A DNA stretch of 64,000 nt. Origin: Megachile rotundata (Eukaryota; Arthropoda; Insecta; Hymenoptera; Megachilidae). The notes under the pieces are model-generated. The model was given only the letters and a program-made list of their open reading frames with translations, was not told the DNA's origin and did no database searches. Position numbers and translations under genes: made by a program. Where the stretch lies: the NCBI RefSeq assembly GCF_050947335.1, contig NW_027474071.1, positions 29,574-93,573 of the forward strand, in the 5' to 3' direction. Positions 1-12,649 of this stretch are shown piece by piece; position 1 is the first letter of the stretch, and each line of letters starts with the position of its first letter.

Positions 1-332
1 TCGATAGAACGACATTTACTACACTTATTACACTCACTTTTATCAATCTCACTCATATTATTAGCCATATTATGCTTATATTATCGATAGAACGACAATC
101 ACTAAACTTATTACACTCACTATTATCATTCTAACTAATATTATTAACCATATTATGCAGATATGATCGATAGAACGACAATTACTAGACTCATTACTCT
201 TATTATTATCAATCTAACTCATATTATTAGCCACATTATGCTTATATGATCGATAGTACGACAATTGCTATACTCATTACTCTTATTATTATCAATCTAA
301 CTCATATTATTAGCTATATTATGCTTATATGA
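1..332 (+). repeat. Tetramer higher-order repeat, copy 1
   Basis: Four distinct units in fixed order at 1, 84, 167 and 250. Unit 1 has CATTTACTACAC and ends TTATATTA. Unit 2 has CAATCACTAAAC, CATTCTAACTAATA, TTAACC and the CAGATATG end. Unit 3 has TACTAGAC and CCACATTATG. Unit 4 starts TCGATAGTACG and has CAATTGCTATAC. The same four-unit order recurs next door and at 4245, 4577, 23805, 24137, 25299, 25631 and 61977. This shows that the classes are real and ordered rather than random drift. The tetramer is 332 bp, twice 166. Confidence 0.93.
83..88. other. ATCGAT palindrome at unit boundary (example)
   Basis: An ATCGAT hexamer (the ClaI recognition sequence) spans nearly every unit boundary and overlaps GATC where the preceding base is G. 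It gives one site per unit and so an 83-bp ladder with 47-bp members. Exceptions are the units that start after TATGACCGATAG, the unit at 3582 (TCGGTAG), 37782 and 60103 (TTCATAG for TCGATAG) and 62060 (TCGACAG). This is the longest perfect dyad in the consensus. A protein-binding role is possible but nothing here shows it. Confidence 0.85.
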
Positions 333-664
333 TCGATAGAACGACATTTACTACACTTATTACACTCACTTTTATCAATCTCACTCATATTATTAGCCAT
401 ATTATGCTTATATTATCGATAGAACGACAATCACTAAACTTATTACACTCACTGTTATCATTCTAACTAATATTATTAACCATATTATGCAGATATGATC
501 GATAGAACGACAATTACTAGACTCATTACTCTTATTATTATCAATCTAACTCATATTATTAGCCACATTATGCTTATATGATCGATAGTACGACAATTGC
601 TATACTCATTACTGTTATTATTATCAATCTAACTCATATTATTAGCCATATTATGCTTATATGA
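333..664 (+). repeat. Tetramer higher-order repeat, copy 2
   Basis: Repeats the unit order of 1-332 at exactly 332 bp distance. It differs in the second unit (CACTGTTATC instead of CACTATTATC) and in the fourth, which has ACTGTTATT and GCCATATT instead of ACTCTTATT and GCTATATT. The same pair of slightly different tetramers recurs at 4245-4908, 23805-24468 and 25299-25962, so the doublet was copied as one piece. The doublet at 61977 is cut short in its second copy, where a 47-bp unit follows the third unit at 62558. Confidence 0.92.
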
Positions 665-830
665 TCGATAGAACGATAATTACTATACATATTACTCTTA
701 TTATTATCAATCTAACTCATATTATTAGCCATATTATGGTTATATGATCGATAGGACGACAATTACTATACTCATTACTGTTATTATTATCAATCTAACT
801 CATATTATTAGCCATATTATGCTTATATGA

Positions 831-877
831 TCGATAGAACGACAATTCATATTATTAGCCATATTATGCTTATATGA
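831..877 (+). repeat. Truncated 47-bp unit class (first of 34)
   Basis: The consensus unit with positions 18-53 missing: GACAATT is joined straight to CATATTATTAG. Thirty-four copies share this exact junction. Their starts are 831, 1542, 5324, 6035, 9153, 9864, 12567, 12946, 16313, 17024, 20391, 21102, 26129, 26840, 29958, 31831, 32542, 36739, 37948, 38991, 39702, 41741, 42950, 43661, 46779, 48652, 49363, 52149, 54188, 55397, 56108, 58147, 60519 and 62558. The breakpoints share only one base (T), so the deletion looks like end joining or slippage rather than homologous exchange. Nearly all copies sit after a unit with TAGGACGAC and ACTGTTATT, and before a unit with ACTTATTA, CAATGTAAC and GCTATATT. 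One origin followed by spread within larger blocks is the simplest reading. Confidence 0.95.
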
Positions 878-1375
878 TCGATAGAACGACAATTACTATA
901 CTTATTAGTCTTATTATTATCAATGTAACTCATATTATTAGCTATATTATGCTTATATGATCGATAGAACGACATTTACTAAACTTATTACACTCACTAT
1001 TATCAATCTAACTCATATTATTAACCATATTATGCAGATATGATCGATAGAACGACAATTACTATACACATTACTCTTATTATTATCAATCTAACTCATA
1101 TTATTAGCCATATTATGGTTATATGACCGATAGAACGACAATTACTATACTTATTACTCTTATTATTATCAACCTAACTCATATTATTAGCCACATTATG
1201 CTTATATGATCGATAGTACGACAATTACTATAGCCATTACTCTTACTATTATCAATCTAACTCATATTATTAGCCATATTCTGCTTATATGATCGATAGA
1301 ACGACAATTACTATACTTATTACACTCACTATTATCAATCTAACTCATATTATTAGCCATATTATGCTTATATGA

Positions 1376-1458
1376 TCGATAGAACGACAATTACTATACT
1401 CATTACTCTTATTATTATCAATCTAACTCATATTATTAGCCATATTATGCTTATATGA
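1376..1458 (+). repeat. Reference 83-bp unit matching the consensus
   Basis: This unit matches the commonest base at every position and serves as the numbering reference. Positions 1-14 (TCGATAGAACGACA) and 54-73, with two copies of CATATTAT at 54-61 and 66-73, are the steadier parts. Positions 15-47 carry most of the class-defining differences. The main diagnostic sites are: position 8 (A, G or T), 13 (C or T), 15 (A or T), 20-26, 31-38 (CTCTTATT, CACTCACT or CTGTTATT), 47-48 (TC or TG), 64-66 (GCC, ACC, GCT, GGC or GTC) and 75-78 (CTTA, CAGA, GTTA or CATA). The numbering origin is arbitrary. Confidence 0.95.
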
Positions 1459-1861
1459 TCGATAGGACGACAATTACTATACTCATTACTGTTATTATTA
1501 TCAATCTAACTCATATTATTAGCCATATTATGCTTATATGATCGATAGAACGACAATTCATATTATTAGCCATATTATGCTTATATGATCGATAGAACGA
1601 CAATTACTATACTTATTACTCTTATTATTATCAATGTAACTCATATTATTAGCTATATTATGCTTATATGATCGATAGAACGACATTTACTAAACTTATT
1701 ACACTCACTATTATCAATCTAACTCATATTATTAACCATATTATGCAGGTATGATCGATAGAACGACAATAACTATACACATTACTCTTATTATTATCTA
1801 TCTAACTCATATTATTAGCCATATTATGCTTATATGATCGATAGAGCGACAATTACTATAC

Positions 1862-4800
1862 TTATTACACTCACTATTATCAATCTAACTCATATTATTA
1901 ACCATATTATGCAGATATGATCGATAGAACGACAATTACTATACTCACTACTCTTATTATTATCAATCTAACTCATATTATTAGCCACATTATGCTTATA
2001 TGATCGATAGTACGACAATTACTATACTTATTACACTCACTATTATCAATCTAACTCATATTATTAACCATATTATGCAGATATGATCGATAGAACGACA
2101 ATTACTATACTCATTAATCTTATTATTATCAATCTAACTCATATTATTAGCCATATTATGCAGACATGATCGATAGAACGACAATTACTAAACTTATTAC
2201 ACTCACTATTATCAATCTAACTCATATTATTAACCATATTATGCAGATATGATCGATAGAACGACAATTACTATACTCATTACTCTTATTATTATCAATC
2301 TAACTCATATTATTAGCCATATTATGGTTATATGACCGATAGAACGACAATTACTATACTTATTACTCTTATTATTATCAATCTAACTCATATTATTAGC
2401 CACATTATGCTTATATGATCGATAGTACGACAATTACTATACTCATTACTCTTACTATTATCAATCTAACTCATATTATTAGCCATATTATGCTTATATG
2501 ATCGATAGAACGACAATTACTATACTCATTACTCTTATTATTATCAATCTAACTCATATTATTAGCTATATTATGCATATATGATCGATAGAACGACATT
2601 TACTAAACTTATTACACTCACTTTTATCAATCTAACTCATATTATTAGCCATATTATGCTTATATGATCGATAGAACGACAATTACTATACTTATTACTC
2701 TTATTATTATCAATGTAACTCATATTATTAGCTATATTATGCTTATATGATCGATAGAACGACATTTACTATACTTATTACACTCACTATTATCAATCTA
2801 ACTCATATTATTAGCCATATTATGCTTATATGATCGATAGAACGACAATTACTATACTCATTACTCTTATTATTATCAATCTAACTCATATTATTAGCTA
2901 TATTATGCTTATATGATCGATAGAACGACATTTACTACACTTATTACACTCACTTTTATCAATCTCACTCATATTATTAGCCATATTATGCTTATATTAT
3001 CGATAGAACGACAATCACTAAACTTATTACACACACTGTTATCATTCTAACTAATATTATTAACCATATTATGCAGATATGATCGATAGAACGACAACTA
3101 CTAGACTCATTACTCTTATTATTATCAATCTAACTCATATTATTAGCCACATTATGCTTATATGATCGATAGTACGACAATTGCTATACTCATTACTCTC
3201 ACTATTATCAATCTAACTCATATTATTAGCCATATTCTGCTTATATCATCGATAGGACGACAATTACTATACTCATTACTGTTATTATTATCAATCTAAC
3301 TCATATTATTAGCCATATTATGCTTATATGATCGATAGAACGATAATTACTATACATATTACTCTTATTATTATCAATCTAACTCATATTATTAGGCATA
3401 TTATGCTTATATGATCGATAGAACGATAATTACTATACATATTACTCTTATTATAATCAATCTAACTCATATTATTAGCCATATTATGCTTATATGATCG
3501 ATAGGACGACAATTACTATACTCATTACTGTTATTATTATCAATCTAACTCATATTATTAGTCATATTATGCAGATATGATCGGTAGAACGACAATTACT
3601 ATACTCATTTCTCTTATTACTATCAATGTAACTCATATTATTAGCTATATTATGCTTATATGATCGATAGAACGACATTTACTAAACTTATTACACTCAC
3701 TATTATCAATCTAACTCATATTATTAACCATATTATGCAGATATGATCGATAGAACGACAATTACTAGACTCATTACTCTTATTATTATCAATCTAACTC
3801 ATATTATTAGCCATATTATGCTTATATGATCGATAGAACGACAATTACTATACTCATTACTCTTATTATTATCAATCTAACTCATATTATTAGCTATATT
3901 ATGCTTATATGATCGATAGAACGACATTTACTAAACTTATTACACTCACTTTTATCAATCTAACTCATATTATTAGCCATATTATGCTTATATGATCGAT
4001 AGAACGACAATTACTATACTTATTACTCTTATTATTATCAATGTAACTCATATTATTAGCTATATTATGCTTATATGATCGATAGAACGACATTTACTAA
4101 ACTTATTACACTCACTATTATCAATCTAACTCATATTATTAGCCATATTATGCTTATATGATCGATAGAACGACAATTACTATACTCATTACTCTTATTA
4201 TTATCAATCTAACTCATATTATTAGCTATATTATGCTTATATGATCGATAGAACGACATTTACTACACTTATTACACTCACTTTTATCAATCTCACTCAT
4301 ATTATTAGCCATATTATGCTTATATTATCGATAGAACGACAATCACTAAACTTATTACACTCACTATTATCATTCTAACTAATATTATTAACCATATTAT
4401 GCAGATATGATCGATAGAACGACAATTACTAGACTCATTACTCTTATTATTATCAATCTAACTCATATTATTAGCCACATTATGCTTATATGATCGATAG
4501 TACGACAATTGCTATACTCATTACTCTTATTATTATCAATCTAACTCATATTATTAGCTATATTATGCTTATATGATCGATAGAACGACATTTACTACAC
4601 TTATTACACTCACTTTTATCAATCTCACTCATATTATTAGCCATATTATGCTTATATTATCGATAGAACGACAATCACTAAACTTATTACACTCACTGTT
4701 ATCATTCTAACTAATATTATTAACCATATTATGCAGATATGATCGATAGAACGACAATTACTAGACTCATTACTCTTATTATTATCAATCTAACTCATAT

Positions 4801-4939
4801 TATTAGCCACATTATGCTTATATGATCGATAGTACGACAATTGCTATACTCATTACTGTTATTATTATCAATCTAACTCATATTATTAGCCATATTATGC
4901 TTATATGATCGATAGAACGATAATTACTATACATATTAC
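1862..4939 (+). repeat. Block B, copy 1 (partner 21422-24499)
   Basis: Roughly 3.1 kb repeated at offset 19560 (240 units with ten short). Anchors are CAGACATG at 2161 and 21721, ACACACTGTT at 3031 and 22591, and tetramer doublets at 4245 and 23805. The left edge is bounded by CTTATTACAC (1861) against CATATTACAC (21421). The right edge is bounded by TTATCATC near 4940 against TTATTATC. Two visible differences are TCGGTAG at 3582 and TTACTATC near 3620, both private to this copy. Confidence 0.9.
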
Positions 4940-5157
4940 TCTTATTATCATCAATCTAACTCATATTATTAGCTATATTATGCTTATATGATCGATAGAA
5001 CGACAATTACTATACATATTACACTCACTATTATCAATCTAACTCATATTATTAGCCATATTATGCTTATATGATCGATAGAACGACAATTACTATACTC
5101 ATTACTGTTATTATTATCAATCTAACTCATATTATTAGGCATATTATGCTTATATGA

Positions 5158-6643
5158 TCGATAGAACGATAATTACTATACATATTACTCTTATTATTAT
5201 CAATCTAACTCATATTATTAGCCATATTATGGTTATATGATCGATAGGACGACAATTACTATACTCATTACTGTTATTATTATCAATCTAACTCATATTA
5301 TTAGCCATATTATGCTTATATGATCGATAGAACGACAATTCATATTATTAGCCATATTATGCTTATATGATCGATAGAACGACAATTACTATACTTATTA
5401 CTCTTATTATTATCAATGTAACTCATATTATTAGCTATATTATGCTTATATGATCGATAGAACGACATTTACTAAACTTATTACACTCACTATTATCAAT
5501 CTAACTCATATTATTAACCATATTATGCAGATATGATCGATAGAACGACAATTACTATACTCATTACTCTTATTATTATCAATCTAACTCATATTATTAG
5601 CCATATTATGGTTATATGACCGATAGAACGACAATTACTATACTTATTACTCTTATTATTATCAATCTAACTCATATTATTAGCCACATTATGCTTATAT
5701 GATCGATAGTACGACAATTACTATAGCCATTACTCTTACTATTATCAATCTAACTCATATTATTAGCCATATTCTGCTTATATGATCGATAGAACGACAA
5801 TTACTATACTTATTACACTCACTATTATCAATCTAACTCATATTATTAGCCATATTATGCTTATATGATCGATAGAACGACAATTACTATACTCATTACT
5901 CTTATTATTATCAATCTAACTCATATTATTAGCCATATTATGCTTATATGATCGATAGGACGACAATTACTATACTCATTACTGTTATTATTATCAATCT
6001 AACTCATATTATTAGCCATATTATGCTTATATGATCGATAGAACGACAATTCATATTATTAGCCATATTGTGCTTATATGATCGATAGAACGACAATTAC
6101 TATACTTATTACTCTTATTATTATCAATGTAACTCATATTATTAGCTATATTATGCTTATATGATCGATAGAACGACATTTACTAAACTTATTACACTCA
6201 CTATTATCAATCTAACTCATATTATTAACCATATTATGCAGATATGATCGATAGAACGACAATAACTGTACACATTACTCTTATTATTATCTATCTAACT
6301 CATATTATTAGCCATATTATGCTTATATGATCGATAGAGCGACAATTACTATACATATTACACTCACTATTATCAATCTAACTCATATTATTAACCATAT
6401 TATGCAGATATGATCGATAGAACGACAATTACTATACTCACTACTCTTATTATTATCAATCTAACTCATATTATTAGCCACATTATGCTTATATGATCGA
6501 TAGTACGACAGTTACTATACTTATTACACTCACTATTATCAATCTAACTCATATTATTAACCATATTATGCAGATATGATCGATAGAACGACAATTACTA
6601 TACTCATTAATCTTATTATTATCAATCTAACTCATATTATTAG
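5158..6643 (+). repeat. Block D (partner 665-2150)
   Basis: Matches 665-2150 at offset 4493, with short units 5324 and 6035 facing 831 and 1542. Differences include TTATTACTC for TTATTAGTC at the point facing 901, and CAGATATG for CAGGTATG facing 1747. At its right end the sequence jumps to match 2560-3100 at offset 4078, a loss of 415 bp (five units) relative to the first copy. Confidence 0.84.
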
Positions 6644-8998
6644 CTATATTATGCATATATGATCGATAGAACGACATTTACTAAACTTATTACACTCACT
6701 TTTATCAATCTAACTCATATTATGAGCCATATTATGCTTATATGATCGATAGAACGACAATTACTATACTTATTACTCTTATTATTATCAATGTAACTCA
6801 TATTATTAGCTATATTATGCTTATATGATCGATAGAACGACATTTACTAAACTTATTACACTCACTATTATCAATCTAACTCATATTATTAGCCATATTA
6901 TGCTTATATGATCGATAGAACGACAATTACTATACTCATTACTCTTATTATTATCAGTCTAACTCATATTATTAGCTATATTATGCTTATATGATCGATA
7001 GAACGACATTTACTACACTTATTACACTCACTTTTATCAATCTCACTCATATTATTAGCCATATTATGCTTATATTATCGATAGAACGACAATCACTAAA
7101 CTTATTACACTAACTGTTATCATTCTAACTAATATTATTAACCATATTATGCAGATATGATCGATAGAACGACAATTACTATACTCATTACTCTTATTAT
7201 TATCAATCTAACTCATATTATTAGCCATATTATGGTTATATGACCGATAGAACGACAATTACTATACTTATTACTCTTATTATTATCAATCTAACTCATA
7301 TTATTAGCCATATTATGCTTATATGATCGATAGAACGACAATTACTATACTCATTACTCTTATTATTATCAGTCTAACTCATATTATTAGCTATATTATG
7401 CTTATATGATCGATAGAACGACATTTACTACACTTATTACACTCACTTTTATCAATCTCACTCATATTATTAGCCATATTATGCTTATATTATCGATAGA
7501 ACGACAATCACTAAACTTATTACACTAACTGTTATCATTCTAACTAATATTATTAACCATATTATGCAGATATGATCGATAGAACGACAATTACTAGACT
7601 CATTACTCTTATTATTATCAATCTAACTCATATTATTAGCCACATTATGCTTATATGATCGATAGTACGACAATTGCTATACTCATTACTCTTACTATTA
7701 TCAATCTAACTCATATTATTAGCCATATTCTGCTTATATGATCGATAGGACGACAATTACTATACTCATTACTGTTATTATTATCAATCTAACTCATATT
7801 ATTAGCCATATTATGCTTATGTGATCGATAGAACGATAATTACTATACATATTACTCTTATTATTATCAATCTAACTCATATTATTAGCCTTATTATGCT
7901 TATATGATCGATAGGACGACAATTATTATACTCATTACTGTTATTATTATCAATCTAACTCATATTATTAGCCATATTATGCTTATAAGATCGATAGAAC
8001 GGCAATTACTATACTCATTACTCTTATTATTATCAATCTAACTCATATTATTAGCTATATTATGCTTATATGATCGATAGAACGACATTTACTAAACTTA
8101 TTACACTCACTTTTATCAATCTAACTCATATTATTAGCCATATTATGCTTATATGATCGATAGAACGACAATTACTATACTTATTACTCTTATTATTATC
8201 AATGTAACTCATATTATTAGCTATATTATGCTTATATGATCGATAGAACGACATTTACTAAACTTATTACACTCACTATTATCAATCTAACTCATATTAT
8301 TAACCATATTATGCAGATATGATCGATAGAACGACAATTACTATACTCATTACTCTTATTATTATCAATCTAACTCATATTATTAGCCATATTATGCTTA
8401 TATGATCGATAGAACGACAATTACTATACTCATTACTCTTATTATTATCAATCTAACTCATATTATTAGCCATATTATGGTTATATGACCGATAGAACGA
8501 CAATTACTATACTCATTACTCTTATTATTATCAATCTAACTCATATTATTAGCTATATTATGCTTATATGATCGATAGAACGACATTTACTAAACTTATT
8601 ACACTCACTTTTATCAATCTAACTCATATTATTAGCCATATTATGCTTATATGATCGATAGAACGACAATTACTATACTTATTACTCTTATTATTATCAA
8701 TGTAACTCATATTATTAGCTATATTATGCTTATATGATCGATAGAACGACATTTACTAAACTTATTACACTCACTATTATCAATCTAACTCATATTATTA
8801 ACCATATTATGCAGATATGATCGATAGAACGACAATTACTATACTCATTACTCTTATTATTATCAATCTAACTCATATTATTAGCCATATTATGCTTATA
8901 TGATCGATAGGACGACAATTACTATACTCATTACTGTTATTATTATCAATCTAACTCATATTATTAGCCATATTATGCTTATATGATCGATAGAACGA
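5739..8998 (+). repeat. Block E, copy 1 (partner 12650-15909)
   Basis: About 3.26 kb shared with 12650-15909 at offset 6911 (85 units, four short). Rare markers in register are TATGAGCC at 6721 and 13632, CAGTCTAAC, GCTTATAAGATCG at 7981 and 14892, and ACGGCAATT just after it. The right edge is at about 8998, where this copy reads GAACGATAATTAC and the partner reads GAACGACAATTAC followed by AATACTT. Confidence 0.9.
6920..7580 (+). repeat. Five-unit local duplication (415 bp)
   Basis: The string carrying CAGTCTAAC (6955), then CATTTACTACAC, then CACTAACTGTTATC is repeated 415 bp on (CAGTCTAAC at 7370). This is five units of 83 bp with no short unit. The pair is then inherited by the copies of this region at 13.9-14.5 kb and 18.0-18.5 kb, so the local duplication is older than those block copies. 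Confidence 0.87.
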
Positions 8999-11900
8999 TA
9001 ATTACTATACATATTACTCTTATTATTATCAATCTAACTCATATTATTAGCCATATTATGGTTATATGATCGATAGGACGACAATTACTATACTCATTAC
9101 TGTTATTATTATCAATCTAACTCATATTATTAGCCATATTATGCTTATATGATCGATAGAACGACAATTCATATTATTAGCCATATTATGCTTATATGAT
9201 CGATAGAACGACAATTACTATACTTATTAGTCTTATTATTATCAATGTAACTCATATTATTAGCTATATTATGCTTATATGATCGATAGAACGACATTTA
9301 CTAAACTTATTACACTCACTATTATCAATCTAACTCATATTATTAACCATATTATGCAGATATGATCGATAGAACGACAATTACTATACACATTACTCTT
9401 ATTATTATCAATCTAACTCATATTATTAGCCATATTATGGTTATATGACCGATAGAACGACAATTACTATACTTATTACTCTTATTATTATCAACCTAAC
9501 TCATATTATTAGCCACATTATGCTTATATGATCGATAGTACGACAATTACTATAGCCATTACTCTTACTATTATCAATCTAACTCATATTATTAGCCATA
9601 TTCTGCTTATATGATCGATAGAACGACAATTACTATACTTATTACACTCACTATTATCAATCTAACTCATATTATTAGCCATATTATGCTTATATGATCG
9701 ATAGAACGACAATTACTATACTCATTACTCTTATTATTATCAATCTAACTCATATTATTAGCCATATTATGCTTATATGATCGATAGGACGACAATTACT
9801 ATACTCATTACTGTTATTATTATCAATCTAACTCATATTATTAGCCATATTATGCTTATATGATCGATAGAACGACAATTCATATTATTAGCCATATTAT
9901 GCTTATATGATCGATAGAACGACAATTACTATACTTATTACTCTTATTATTATCAATGTAACTCATATTATTAGCTATATTATGCTTATATGATCGATAG
10001 AACGACATTTACTAAACTTATTACACTCACTATTATCAATCTAACTCATATTATTAACCATATTATGCAGGTATGATCGATAGAACGACAATAACTATAC
10101 ACATTACTCTTATTATTATCTATCTAACTCATATTATTAGCCATATTATGCTTATATGATCGATAGAGCGACAATTACTATACTTATTACACTCACTATT
10201 ATCAATCTAACTCATATTATTAACCATATTATGCAGATATGATCGATAGAACGACAATTACTATACTCACTACTCTTATTATTATCAATCTAACTCATAT
10301 TATTAGCCACATTATGCTTATATGATCGATAGTACGACAATTACTATACTTATTACACTCACTATTATCAATCTAACTCATATTATTAACCATATTATGC
10401 AGATATGATCGATAGAACGACAATTACTATACTCATTAATCTTATTATTATCAATCTAACTCATATTATTAGCCATATTATGCAGACATGATCGATAGAA
10501 CGACAATTACTAAACTTATTACACTCACTATTATCAATCTAACTCATATTATTAACCATATTATGCAGATATGATCGATAGAACGACAATTACTATACTC
10601 ATTACTCTTATTATTATCAATCTAACTCATATTATTAGCCATATTATGGTTATATGACCGATAGAACGACAATTACTATACTTATTACTCTTATTATTAT
10701 CAATCTAACTCATATTATTAGCCACATTATGCTTATATGATCGATAGTACGACAATTACTATACTCATTACTCTTACTATTATCAATCTAACTCATATTA
10801 TTAGCCATATTATGCTTATATGATCGATAGAACGACAATTACTATACTCATTACTCTTATTATTATCAATCTAACTCATATTATTAGCTATATTATGCAT
10901 ATATGATCGATAGAACGACATTTACTAAACTTATTACACTCACTTTTATCAATCTAACTCATATTATTAGCCATATTATGCTTATATGATCGATAGAACG
11001 ACAATTACTATACTTATTACTCTTATTATTATCAATGTAACTCATATTATTAGCTATATTATGCTTATATGATCGATAGAACGACATTTACTACACTTAT
11101 TACACTCACTTTTATCAATCTCACTCATATTATTAGCCATATTATGCTTATATTATCGATAGAACGACAATCACTAAACTTATTACACACACTGTTATCA
11201 TTCTAACTAATATTATTAACCATATTATGCAGATATGATCGATAGAACGACAACTACTAGACTCATTACTCTTATTATTATCAATCTAACTCATATTATT
11301 AGCCACATTATGCTTATATGATCGATAGTACGACAATTGCTATACTCATTACTCTCACTATTATCAATCTAACTCATATTATTAGCCATATTCTGCTTAT
11401 ATCATCGATAGGACGACAATTACTATACTCATTACTGTTATTATTATCAATCTAACTCATATTATTAGCCATATTATGCTTATATGATCGATAGAACGAT
11501 AATTACTATACATATTACTCTTATTATTATCAATCTAACTCATATTATTAGGCATATTATGCTTATATGATCGATAGAACGATAATTACTATACATATTA
11601 CTCTTATTATAATCAATCTAACTCATATTATTAGCCATATTATGCTTATATGATCGATAGGACGACAATTACTATACTCATTACTGTTATTATTATCAAT
11701 CTAACTCATATTATTAGTCATATTATGCAGATATGATCGATAGAACGACAATTACTATACTCATTTCTCTTATTATTATCAATGTAACTCATATTATTAG
11801 CTATATTATGCTTATATGATCGATAGAACGACATTTACTAAACTTATTACACTCACTATTATCAATCTAACTCATATTATTAACCATATTATGCAGATAT

Positions 11901-12418
11901 GATCGATAGAACGACAATTACTAGACTCATTACTCTTATTATTATCAATCTAACTCATATTATTAGCCATATTATGCTTATATGATCGATAGAACGACAA
12001 TTACTATACTCATTACTCTTATTATTATCAATCTAACTCATATTATTAGCTATATTATGCTTATATGATCGATAGAACGACATTTACTAAACTTATTACA
12101 CTCACTTTTATCAATCTAACTCATATTATTAGCCATATTATGCTTATATGATCGATAGAACGACAATTACTATACTTATTACTCTTATTATTATCAATGT
12201 AACTCATATTATTAGCTATATTATGCTTATATGATCGATAGAACGACATTTACTAAACTTATTACACTCACTATTATCAATCTAACTCATATTATTAGCC
12301 ATATTATGCTTATATGATCGATAGAACGACAATTACTATACTCATTACTCTTATTATTATCAATCTAACTCATATTATTAGCTATATTATGCTTATATGA
12401 TCGATAGAACGACATTTA
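8922..12418 (+). repeat. Block C, copy 2, with a two-unit deletion
   Basis: Corresponds to 600-2770 at offset 8322 up to about 11092, then to 2937-4262 at offset 8156. The 166-bp step means exactly two units are missing at about 11092, where the CATTTACT start of one unit runs into the TACACTTATTAC of the unit two further on. The copy ends in the hybrid unit at 12401-12483. Confidence 0.88.
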
Positions 12419-12483
12419 CTAGACTCATTACTCTTATTATTATCAATCTAACTCATATTATTAGCCACATTATGCTTATATGA
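12401..12483 (+). repeat. Hybrid unit at a block junction
   Basis: Begins as the CATTTACT class (first tetramer unit) and continues as the TACTAGACTC class (third tetramer unit), a combination I saw nowhere else in this order. The shared TTACT at the switch, near 12416-12420, is the likely crossover site. It joins the end of block C copy 2 to a short run that leads into the 4078-bp array. This is a clear footprint of unequal exchange between units out of register. Confidence 0.85.
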
Positions 12484-12649
12484 TCGATAGTACGACAATT
12501 GCTATACTCATTACTGTTATTATTATCAATCTAACTCATATTATTAGCCATATTATGCTTATATGATCGATAGAACGACAATTCATATTATTAGCCATAT
12601 TATGCTTATATGATCGATAGAACGACAATTACTATACTTATTACACTCA

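Larger units (their letters stand above)
600..2770 (+). repeat. Block C left part, copy 1 (partner 8922-11092)
   Basis: About 2.2 kb shared at offset 8322 (102 units, four short). Anchors are TTATTAGTC at 901 and 9223, short units 831/9153 and 1542/9864, CAGGTATG near 1747, and CAGACATG at 2161 and 10483. The match continues past 2770 but at a new offset of 8156, because the copy at 11.09 kb lacks the two units at 2771-2936. Confidence 0.9.
1..3598 (+). repeat. Block A, copy 1 (partner 25299-28896)
   Basis: About 3.6 kb repeated 25298 bp downstream. Markers in register are the tetramer doublet (1 and 25299), short units 831 and 1542 (26129 and 26840), TTATTAGTC at 901 and 26199, CAGACATG at 2161, and ACACACTGTT at 3031 and 28329. 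The match stops near 3598, where this copy reads TACTATACTCATTTC and the partner reads TACTAGACTCATTAC. The left edge is the window edge, so the block may be longer. It appears to be the source order for several other blocks in the window. Confidence 0.9.

Noticed and set aside
831..877. Short units as insertion scars of a mobile element
   Set aside because: They are pure deletions of unit sequence, with no foreign bases, target duplication or terminal repeats.
2761..2937. Extra two-unit insertion as a distinct element
   Set aside because: The extra 166 bp relative to the 11.09-kb copy consists of two ordinary units that also occur in the partners at 22.3 and 28.06 kb. It is a loss in the other copy, not an insertion here.
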